21,521 nucleotides of DNA, from positions 1 through 21,521 of IMG/VR virus record IMGVR_UViG_3300036893_000010; one strand, 5' to 3'. Shown here one piece after another: positions 7,361-13,262 of the stretch (position 1 is the first letter of the stretch; each line of letters begins with the position of its first letter). The DNA comes from a virus. Below the pieces are notes generated by a model, which was not told where the DNA came from, ran no database searches, and saw only the letters and a list, made by a program, of their open reading frames with translations. The position numbers and the translations under genes were made by a program.

Positions 7361-7571
7361 CTCGCTCGGCTTTCCTGAGCTGTTTCAGCATATCGGGAGG
7401 GATTTTTACAATATCAATGCGTGCGGCGACTTGCCCAGCTCGTAGTTCGATAATCGGCACCATCGAACAGCCCATTTTCTTGAGCCAATAAGAGATGTGC
7501 TCGCCGCAGGTTTTCTCGTCTAGCGCTGCTTGGTCTTGTTCGGGTGTTTGTGGACCGGGTTCTGGGGGCAT
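7320..7571 (-). CDS. Small protein of unknown function, 83 residues
   Basis: The start is set by AGGAG 6 bases upstream and follows the preceding stop after one base. It has an acidic, Pro-rich N-terminus (MPPEPGPQTPEQDQAALDEK). The folded-looking centre is HISYWLKKMGCSMVPIIELR followed by AGQVAARIDIVKIPPDMLKQ, and the tail is Pro-rich. Two Cys (about residues 22 and 35) are too far apart for a simple zinc knuckle. It sits between the 265-residue protein and the coiled coil, with which it overlaps. No family is recognised. Confidence 0.65.
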   Translation of the reverse strand: MPPEPGPQTPEQDQAALDEKTCGEHISYWLKKMGCSMVPIIELRAGQVAARIDIVKIPPDMLKQLRKAERDGTQPVGPPAPSA

Positions 7572-7572
7572 A

Positions 7573-8370
7573 TTAAACTCCTGCTATTTTCTTTAATATA
7601 CTTACTAACTGAGCCTTGGTAGTCTCTTGGGGGAATTTATAAGCCGGATCCATGTTACGAATTTGCTGGATTAGCTCCACACGCGAGTAGCCTTTCCAAT
7701 CCTCAGGAACATTCATGCCATCTTCAGGCGTTTCAACACCAATTCTCTTAATGACGTCCTCGGTCTCTTCTGGGGGGGCTTCAACGTGGTGCAGCGGATC
7801 GCGGGCTATCTGCTCGTCTTCCTTGAGTTCAGCGCCCTTAGCACCGCCGTGATTGAATTCTAGGCCAGCAACCTCGGTTATAGGGGCATTTCCCTCGTTT
7901 AGATCCTGCACGGTTTTTAGAGCAGCTGTGCCAACTGAGTCAGCCACGGCGCTAAAGAAGGGTTCTTCTTGGATAATAATCTTTTCTAGTTCAGCAGGAC
8001 GGAGCATAGGATTGCTCCGCGCGTTTGGGCCTCTTTTATCGAGCATATGATTAACCAAGTGAGTAGCAAAGTGCTCGCCTAAATAACGTGGCATCTTAGC
8101 TGTCTCACCAGGCTTCAAGGTGAAGGGTTGGCCGGCCCAGCGAACCTGAAAACCATCGGCGTGGTTGAAATGAAAGTTAAGCTCTTTAAAAGTGGTGAGA
8201 ATCCGACCAGATTCAGGATCTCGGAATCTTTCGGACACCCGGACTGAATCATAAGTATCTTCGGCGCAATCAATGTCTACATTTTTAACATATAAAGTAT
8301 CGTTTTCGTTCGTTTTGGATGTCGGCTGTTCGATCCGCTCTAAGCGTTCTTCAAGGTCCTGTGGTTGCAT
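7573..8370 (-). CDS. Head-region protein with C-terminal SAP-like motif
   Basis: 265 residues; ATG with AAGG 8 bases upstream and an extended -10 promoter candidate further up. Residues 25-135 look like one compact domain (SERFRDPESGRILTTFKELN, then RWAGQPFTLKPGETAKMP and YLGEHFATHLVNHMLDKRG). Residues 160-225 are acidic and probably flexible. Residues about 227-262 (GYSRVELIQQIRNMDPAYKF, then TTKAQLVSILKKI) fit the two-helix SAP/HeH pattern, a fold that binds nucleic acid in some proteins. Position after the capsid genes suggests a virion or assembly role. The domain match is by eye. Confidence 0.7.
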   Translation of the reverse strand: MQPQDLEERLERIEQPTSKTNENDTLYVKNVDIDCAEDTYDSVRVSERFRDPESGRILTTFKELNFHFNHADGFQVRWAGQPFTLKPGETAKMPRYLGEHFATHLVNHMLDKRGPNARSNPMLRPAELEKIIIQEEPFFSAVADSVGTAALKTVQDLNEGNAPITEVAGLEFNHGGAKGAELKEDEQIARDPLHHVEAPPEETEDVIKRIGVETPEDGMNVPEDWKGYSRVELIQQIRNMDPAYKFPQETTKAQLVSILKKIAGV

Positions 8371-8397
8371 TGTGTATGCCTTGTATTAAGTATTTGA

Positions 8398-8406
8398 AGT
8401 ATAACA
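8398..8406 (-). promoter_or_regulatory. Extended -10 promoter candidate before the 265-residue gene
   Basis: TG-T-TATACT (-10 at 8398-8403, TG at 8405-8406) lies 27 bases before the ATG. No good -35 is seen at 16-18 bases. The gap 8371-8443 holds nothing else that I recognise, and the leader element found at other promoters is absent. Confidence 0.45.
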
Positions 8407-8443
8407 CGTTCAGTTTATCACAACCAGAGCGAGCAAGTCTATA

Positions 8444-8959
8444 CTAAGCGGTGCGCGAGAAAGTGTAGGCTGTAGCCGAGGAGAACATCAGCGTGAACTG
8501 ACCTTGGCCTGTAACTCCTGAAGGCACAGTCAAGAGACCAAATCCAGCGCCTGATCCGGCGGCGGCGGCGGCCGATAGGATACCGTTTACGGCTACGGCG
8601 ATAGTAACCGTGTTAGCACCAGCAGTGTTGTCTATAATTAGTTCAAATTCAGTGCCTTGGGTTGCGCCAAGAGCTGCACCGAGTAAGGTTCCAGTAGGCA
8701 AGGTCATAGTTACGGCCGCAGCTGAAGTCGAGGTAATGTAACCTGTGGCTACCTGTGCCGCAGTAAGTGTGGCTGTAACATTGACCGCCACAGGCGTGAA
8801 GGTATTAACTGGGGCATTCGTCTTACTATTCGCGCCAGTAGAAGTAATCGTACCATTAACCGTTAGGTTAGCGTTGGTCGTGGTTGACCCAATCGTGACG
8901 CCCTTTTTAAAGTTTACGCCACTGAGCCAGTCTGGAAAGTTATCTTCAAAAAATTTCAT
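8444..8959 (-). CDS. Beta-rich virion protein
   Basis: 171 residues. It starts MKFFEDNFPDWLSG, then has a fibre-like stretch (GVTIGSTTTNANLTVNGTIT) and a C-terminal domain rich in Ala/Thr/Val/Gly (AAVTMTLPTGTLLGAALGAT, EFELIIDNTAGANTVTIA). This wording recurs in phage fibre and head-decoration proteins. GAGG sits 7 bases before the ATG. The start overlaps the stop of the 38-residue gene as ATGA. Virion location is inferred from composition and its place right after the capsid genes. Confidence 0.7.
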   Translation of the reverse strand: MKFFEDNFPDWLSGVNFKKGVTIGSTTTNANLTVNGTITSTGANSKTNAPVNTFTPVAVNVTATLTAAQVATGYITSTSAAAVTMTLPTGTLLGAALGATQGTEFELIIDNTAGANTVTIAVAVNGILSAAAAAGSGAGFGLLTVPSGVTGQGQFTLMFSSATAYTFSRTA

Positions 8960-9072
8960 GTGGTTTCCTCAAGGATGTCTACGGTTACTTCAGCGTTTTG
9001 GGGGCGCGACTCATCTAAGTCGGAGCCGTCCTCTGTGCCTTGTGTTTCGACGACAACCTCCTTGGCTTCCAT
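8956..9072 (-). CDS. Acidic 38-residue protein between capsid-region genes
   Basis: The protein starts MEAKEVVVETQGTEDGSDLD and ends AEVTVDILEETT. Its ATG overlaps the upstream stop (TAATG at 9072) and its TGA overlaps the downstream start (ATGA at 8956-8959). That two-sided coupling, and the fact that it fills a 112-base gap exactly, are the reasons to believe it. It is strongly acidic with no hydrophobic core. No function can be assigned. Confidence 0.6.
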   Translation of the reverse strand: MEAKEVVVETQGTEDGSDLDESRPQNAEVTVDILEETT

Positions 9073-9887
9073 TAGTCGATACTTAGTAAGATTGGCTTGG
9101 CGTTGGTAGCGATGGCGCTCTGCAGGCCGGCAACACCAACCTTGATTTGAGCTACGGCGGTCGAGTAGGTCGTTGAGCGACCGGTGACAGCTCCAGCAGT
9201 TGAGTTAGACAGTACAAGTTCCGTACCAACAGCGACCGTACCATCTCCGATACAAGCGGCCAGACCTTTAGTGGCTACCCATACACCGTATGAGGCAGCT
9301 CCAGCAATCATACACACACCGGCAGCGCGGATAGTTTGGTCAGACGAACCAGTGCTTTGCAAGATGTTAGCCCACTGGTTGTGAACCAGGTCGACTGTGT
9401 CGGACGTAGCAATAGCATTTTGCCAGTAGTCGTAGATGTTAACTACGAAAGTGGTAGCAGACGACAGAGCTGCAAGATGTGAGGAAATCTGGTAAGAGAT
9501 ACCTACGTTAGATCCCGAACTGAAGTTGATGAAGCCCTCAGCATATTCGTTAGCGACTACGGCGGTTGCACCGATGGTCAAAGTGACCTGGTTAGTCGAC
9601 TGGTAAGGTGGAACGGTAGTCGAGGTAACAGCAGTTGTCGGGCTAATCTCGTAGTGGTTAGCTTTCTCAGCAGCCGGAGTGTTCATCGTTCCAGCTACTA
9701 GAGGGTTGGAAGAGTTAACTACGGCGTAGCGAAATGCCCGGCCGTCGGCTAGGAACACGACTTCGCCGTTGTGATGAGTTGGGACGTACTGAAACTGTGA
9801 TCCAGTTACAGGACCAGTAACTGCACCGGCCTGTTCGCTCTGGAACGGATCGAAATCTATTGCTGTGGGTTGACCTTCTAAGTGCAT
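9072..9887 (-). CDS. Probable head decoration or second capsid protein
   Basis: 271 residues; AGGAG 6 bases before the ATG. The gene starts two bases after the stop of the likely major capsid gene and would be co-transcribed with it. The N-terminal part is loop-rich (QYVPTHHNGEVVFLADGRAF then RYAVVNSSNPLVAG). The middle and end are Ala/Val/Thr-rich beta sequence (QVTLTIGATAVVANEYAEGF, then TVAVGTELVLSNSTAGAVTG). Pattern and location fit a protein covering the capsid or closing its pores. It lacks any enzymatic motif. A second shell protein or head fibre base is the alternative. Confidence 0.7.
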   Translation of the reverse strand: MHLEGQPTAIDFDPFQSEQAGAVTGPVTGSQFQYVPTHHNGEVVFLADGRAFRYAVVNSSNPLVAGTMNTPAAEKANHYEISPTTAVTSTTVPPYQSTNQVTLTIGATAVVANEYAEGFINFSSGSNVGISYQISSHLAALSSATTFVVNIYDYWQNAIATSDTVDLVHNQWANILQSTGSSDQTIRAAGVCMIAGAASYGVWVATKGLAACIGDGTVAVGTELVLSNSTAGAVTGRSTTYSTAVAQIKVGVAGLQSAIATNAKPILLSID

Positions 9888-9888
9888 A

Positions 9889-10974
9889 CTAGACTCCTGT
9901 TACTCCGTACAGCTGACCATTGCGGCGTGGCTGCCAGCTCATTAAGTTACCAAGCAGGATAACGTCTGCGATACCGGCGAATTGGTTGAATGGTGCGCGG
10001 AAACCGCTCCAGCCGAAGCCAGACCATTGACTCATTGGGTAGTCAGTGTACAAACCATCAACAGTGGTTGTACCCATCTTGACGGAGTTGTAGCCGAATA
10101 TACCCTTTGGATCCCAACCATACCAGTCAATCCAGTTCTCGTTCAAGAACCAGATAGTGCCAGTAGGACTCTTGTTGTCGCGGACCACCGGGACACCCTT
10201 ATAGGTAAGTGCTACGAAGCCGCCTTGACCTGAAAGACCTTGCTGAGGTACTCGCTCAATTGGACCTAATCCGACGTTGTAGTAACCCAATTGCTGATAA
10301 TTCTCGCGGATGCTTGGAGTATATAGCTGCTCCATGTAGTCCCAGGTCGTGTTGTTAGCAGCGCCCAAAGTAGGCGTGCTCATGTCGGAACCGTCGGAAA
10401 TGTTCGAGTAAAGTGTAGCTAACTGTGGGAACGAAATTGCGCCGTTTGAAGCAGCAGTTCGTGTTGCTTTAAGTACCGGGTAAGTCGTGCGTGAAAGGTA
10501 ACCGATGTAGGTAACGTTAGTACCGTCATCAACGATAGCTCCCAGACCAACGGGATCCTTGTTAGAGTTACCAAGGCCGGTGCCGTATAGGTAGCCGCCC
10601 AGTGCGTCTGAGAGCTCCTGAGCACCCTCGTCCAAGGTCTCTTTAACTAGGTCAGTGATTTGCAAGTCACCAGAGTTCTGGTTGGCAACGCCTTCCATAC
10701 CATCTATTGCTAGAGGAATGCGGATACCGCGCATATCATAAGACATACGAACTTTAGTGACGAATTGAGAGGCAACGAATGTGTCTAGACCTGCGAACGA
10801 AGTAGCGTAACCGGAGATTGCGTACTTGATCGGTTTCTTGATACTTTCACCCTTACCCTGCTTGCCGCGGCCAATCCAGCGGAGACCGATAATGTTGGAG
10901 CGGAATGCGTTATCAGCAACCTTGGGCAGTAAGTAGTTTTGTGTGAGGGCGAGGACACGTTCAGGAAAATACAT
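9889..10974 (-). CDS. Likely major capsid protein
   Basis: 361 residues, AAGGA upstream of the ATG. It follows the scaffold-like gene and has the strongest-looking promoter of the window with a conserved leader, as expected for the most abundant virion protein. It begins MYFPERVLALTQNYLLPKVA. Residues about 30-75 (GESIKKPIKYA, then FAGLDTFVASQF) look like an N-terminal arm and E-loop. The helix ITDLVKETLDEGAQELSDAL (about 106-125) is followed by GGYLYGTGLGN, a usual spine-helix pattern for HK97-fold capsid proteins. The C-terminal region (VALTYKGVPVVRD, TIWFLNENW) fits the axial domain. HK97 fold is inferred from these patterns, without a computed match. Confidence 0.8.
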   Translation of the reverse strand: MYFPERVLALTQNYLLPKVADNAFRSNIIGLRWIGRGKQGKGESIKKPIKYAISGYATSFAGLDTFVASQFVTKVRMSYDMRGIRIPLAIDGMEGVANQNSGDLQITDLVKETLDEGAQELSDALGGYLYGTGLGNSNKDPVGLGAIVDDGTNVTYIGYLSRTTYPVLKATRTAASNGAISFPQLATLYSNISDGSDMSTPTLGAANNTTWDYMEQLYTPSIRENYQQLGYYNVGLGPIERVPQQGLSGQGGFVALTYKGVPVVRDNKSPTGTIWFLNENWIDWYGWDPKGIFGYNSVKMGTTTVDGLYTDYPMSQWSGFGWSGFRAPFNQFAGIADVILLGNLMSWQPRRNGQLYGVTGV

Positions 10975-10996
10975 TTAGATCCTTATAAATGATTTA

Positions 10997-11010
10997 GCCG
11001 CTGAACGCGT
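10997..11010 (-). promoter_or_regulatory. Conserved 5' leader element, copy 1 (capsid gene)
   Basis: Minus-strand sequence ACGCGTTCAGCGGC, starting 12 bases after the -10 box of the capsid promoter and 22 bases before the ATG. It contains a possible three-base-pair stem (CGC with GCG around a five-base loop). Confidence 0.6.
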
Positions 11011-11022
11011 TGTGTTACGTTA

Positions 11023-11052
11023 AATATAACGCAGTTGGATTGTGCTTGTCAA
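11023..11052 (-). promoter_or_regulatory. Sigma70-type promoter before the major capsid gene
   Basis: -35 TTGACA (11047-11052, perfect), 18-base spacer, -10 TATATT (11023-11028, five of six). It occupies the 88-base gap between the scaffold-like and capsid genes, one of the few long gaps in the head module. Confidence 0.8.
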
Positions 11053-11062
11053 CTATAAAATA

Positions 11063-11851
11063 TTAGAATCCGCCGGGCTGGTCTACAACAGAGGTCGGAA
11101 CTGGGCCATAGCCACGTTGTTCGGCCAGAGAAATTAGATCGTCCATGCTAGCATTTCGCAATTCACGCGTAGTAGGACCATTGAATCGGGATGGCGAACT
11201 TGTAGAGCTATTACCGACTGGAGCGTTCTTGCCAGGCAGTGGAGCCAGTGAACCTTCGGCTGATATGTAGGTCTTGGTTTGAGTATCGAATAACATATTG
11301 CTCCTGTGCATTTGCGTTAGGGTGTCGGCCACTTTATCTAATTCTGGAGTGCCCATGTGTGAAGCGGCGCCGAGAAGTTCACGGCGTGCGGCAACTCCCG
11401 GATCGTTGAAATCGTTAGGATTATAGACCGGAGGTAGATAACCGTTTTGCTCTAGAGCTTGCAAAGCGCGGTCAATCTCAGCTTCCATTTGCGCCTCTTC
11501 ATTGACTTGGCGTTGGGCCTCAGCCGTTTGCTGCTGCTCACGTTGCTTTCGCTCGGTGTCCATACGCTGGTAAGCATCGTTGGCGGCATCTTGCCTGACT
11601 TGCTCCCAGGTTTTAGGAACGTAGTCTGGTTGTTGCTGGCGCTGCAGCTCTTGCTGACGTTGGGCAGCCTCTAATTGAGATTGGCGAGCCTTTTCAAGAG
11701 TGTCGCTAATATCGTCAATTGGCTTCAGCCGCTCTTCTAACTCGGTTTTCTGGGCCTCGATACGGTCATTAAAGCTCTTTTCAAGGTCGGTTTTCAGTCC
11801 TTGAATAGCTGCCATTACGTCGGCGTTGCTTTGTGTGCCATTAGGATCCAT
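11063..11851 (-). CDS. Scaffold-like head assembly protein
   Basis: 262 residues, start with AGGAGG 8 bases upstream, overlapping the previous stop as TAATG. Residues 10-130 are a long charged and Gln-rich coiled coil (GLKTDLEKSFNDRIEAQKTE, then EKARQSQLEAAQRQQELQRQ). A less charged part follows (EQNGYLPPVYNPNDFNDPGV, LDKVADTLTQMHRSN) and then a Ser/Pro-rich linker. The end has a short helix (TTRELRNASMDDLISLAEQR). Coiled coil, acidic/Gln-rich composition and location just before the capsid gene fit an internal scaffold. No serine protease motif was seen, so a self-cleaving scaffold is not supported. Confidence 0.75.
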   Translation of the reverse strand: MDPNGTQSNADVMAAIQGLKTDLEKSFNDRIEAQKTELEERLKPIDDISDTLEKARQSQLEAAQRQQELQRQQQPDYVPKTWEQVRQDAANDAYQRMDTERKQREQQQTAEAQRQVNEEAQMEAEIDRALQALEQNGYLPPVYNPNDFNDPGVAARRELLGAASHMGTPELDKVADTLTQMHRSNMLFDTQTKTYISAEGSLAPLPGKNAPVGNSSTSSPSRFNGPTTRELRNASMDDLISLAEQRGYGPVPTSVVDQPGGF

Positions 11852-12234
11852 TACTGAATCCTCCTATTGATTACGTCCATCTTGGCCTGAGCCATAGGCT
11901 CTAGAGTCTTAAGGATTTCACGCTGCGGCGATACCACGGTGCCAGGTTGCGGCGAGGCTGGAGTTGCGGGGGGTTGCTGAACCGGTATTTGAGTAGGCTG
12001 AACTGGAGCGTTTGGTTGTTGCGGAGGTTGTACTGGCTGCGGTGGTAGAGTTTCAGCAGCTTGTGTAGGCTGTTGTGGGAGTTCAGGCTTGAACTGAGTT
12101 TGTGGTTGTGTCGGTGGATTTACGACTTGGCCAGGTTGGGGAGCTAAAGGTTGTAGTGGCTCAAAGAGGAACTTATCGGCAAAGAGCCTTAGTGCTTTTC
12201 GTCTTATAAAGTAGTGTCGAATCTTGTGTATCAT
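11851..12234 (-). CDS. Pro/Gln-rich protein of the head module
   Basis: 127 residues in three parts: a basic amphipathic N-terminus (MIHKIRHYFIRRKALRLFAD), a long Pro/Gln-rich low-complexity linker (about 27-100, with PQQPTQ-like runs), and a C-terminal helix (REILKTLEPMAQAKMDVINR). It lies directly before the scaffold-like gene. Helix-linker-helix layout suits a tether between two assembly partners, but that is inference. Low complexity will limit homology searches. Confidence 0.65.
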   Translation of the reverse strand: MIHKIRHYFIRRKALRLFADKFLFEPLQPLAPQPGQVVNPPTQPQTQFKPELPQQPTQAAETLPPQPVQPPQQPNAPVQPTQIPVQQPPATPASPQPGTVVSPQREILKTLEPMAQAKMDVINRRIQ

Positions 12235-12253
12235 AATCCGCTTTCTGCGTTTG

Positions 12254-12565
12254 TTAATATGATGATGCTTTGTTCTTGATCGCTTTCATTTTATCACTAC
12301 TCGTTTTAGTTGTCGAGTCTACCGGTTTAATACTGATAATCCGAAACCGGCCGCGGATGACATTAGGAAGTTTGTCATCGTCGCCAAAGTAACTATCAAC
12401 GCCCTGATGTTTACTAATCATCTCGCAGTGAATGATAGCATCATATGTTTGGCCAACATCATAATCAGCAACTTCTGGCATATCGGTTGAGTCTAAAGAG
12501 ATAGTAGGCAGTACGTGGACTACTTTGGTCTTACTGGCAGAGATTGGTTCTATTTGCTCGCTCAT
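12254..12565 (-). CDS. Small head-module protein with basic C-terminal motif
   Basis: 103 residues. The start overlaps the upstream stop as ATGA; GGGGT serves as ribosome site. Residues 35-82 look like a small beta domain (YDVGQTYDAIIHCEMISKHQ, then GRFRIISIKPVD). The last residues, DKMKAIKNKASSY, match the C-terminal basic motif of the two genes before it (12562-12759 and 12746-12916). A capsid-associated role is suggested only by location between portal and scaffold. Confidence 0.7.
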   Translation of the reverse strand: MSEQIEPISASKTKVVHVLPTISLDSTDMPEVADYDVGQTYDAIIHCEMISKHQGVDSYFGDDDKLPNVIRGRFRIISIKPVDSTTKTSSDKMKAIKNKASSY

Positions 12566-12759
12566 CTGGTGACCCCGTTCTTATCAGCTAGGCCGAAAGT
12601 CTTGGCTTTCTTACGCACCGCAGCCATTTTCTTGGCTGTGTCGAATTTAATCTTTATTTTAACAGACTTCATTTTGGACTTTTGGTCGTCGGCCATTCCG
12701 AGCACGGATTTAATAGCCTGTTGGCTAGCTTGGACTTTCTGATCTTTACTTGGCTCCAT
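12562..12759 (-). CDS. Small basic head-module protein, 65 residues
   Basis: Lys-rich, mostly helical (MEPSKDQKVQASQQAIKSVL, then KSKMKSVKIKIKFDTAKKMA) with KKMAAVRKKAKTFGLADK near the C-terminus. This matches the tail of the 56-residue protein encoded just before it. It overlaps that gene by 14 bases in another frame and the following gene by 4 bases. A nucleic-acid or scaffold-binding role is possible from charge alone. Confidence 0.65.
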   Translation of the reverse strand: MEPSKDQKVQASQQAIKSVLGMADDQKSKMKSVKIKIKFDTAKKMAAVRKKAKTFGLADKNGVTR

Positions 12760-12916
12760 ATTGTTTGGCCTTCTTTTTAATAGCTCGCATATCGCGGCTC
12801 TTGCGGGTAGTAGGTAGTTCAGGCTTTTGCTTCATTTTAGCCTCTCGCCTTTTCTGATCCAGTAACAGTGTGCCGGCGTTAACAAGGGTTGGGGGCGTTG
12901 CAGATTTTTCATCCAT
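12746..12916 (-). CDS. Small basic head-module protein, 56 residues
   Basis: The ATG at 12916 overlaps the previous stop as TAATG, and the TAA lies inside the next gene. This gene fills an otherwise empty 156-base gap. The sequence starts MDEKSATPPTLVNAGTLLLD and ends MRAIKKKAKQYGAK. The C-terminal motif (M-x-A-I/V-K/R-K-K-A-K-x-Y/F-G) recurs in the next gene, which supports both being real and related at the tail. No ribosome site is obvious, so coupled translation is likely. Confidence 0.7.
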   Translation of the reverse strand: MDEKSATPPTLVNAGTLLLDQKRREAKMKQKPELPTTRKSRDMRAIKKKAKQYGAK

Positions 12917-13254
12917 TACTGTGCTCGTTTAGCCATTATAGCCACCTTGCCCTTACGCACATCATTATATGTACGGTCCGGCTTTAGGGTTTTAATCGTA
13001 TTCATCGAAGCCTCGCGTTCGGCTATGACTTTCTTGATAGTCTTATTATCTTTGACGTGACCAGCTATGTGATCGCGGTTGTAGGCAGCCGATTTGGGAT
13101 TATCGGTTGATGACGCTGCGGCGCGGTGTTCACTAATCTTATCACTATTGAGCTTAAGCTCCTTCTTTTTGAGCTTCAGGGTCTCTTTAAGATGCTTTTT
13201 AGCCATATCAATATCGGTGTCGGTGACTGGCGTAGGACCGTGATAGCTATTCAT
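12916..13254 (-). CDS. Lys-rich helical protein following the portal gene
   Basis: 112 residues, highly charged helix (DIDMAKKHLKETLKLKKKEL, then DNKTIKKVIAEREASMNTIK). It ends RKGKVAIMAKRAQ, a weak relative of the basic tails found in the next three genes. It starts 8 bases after the portal stop. AAAGG lies only one base before the ATG, and GGAG within the portal end is 13 bases away, so ribosome entry may depend on coupling. Function unknown; internal head or portal-associated proteins often sit here. Confidence 0.7.
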   Translation of the reverse strand: MNSYHGPTPVTDTDIDMAKKHLKETLKLKKKELKLNSDKISEHRAAASSTDNPKSAAYNRDHIAGHVKDNKTIKKVIAEREASMNTIKTLKPDRTYNDVRKGKVAIMAKRAQ

Positions 13255-13262
13255 GCCTTTAT

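Noticed and set aside
11063-11851. Scaffold gene as a protease-scaffold fusion
   Set aside because: No Ser/His/Asp protease motif is visible before the coiled coil.
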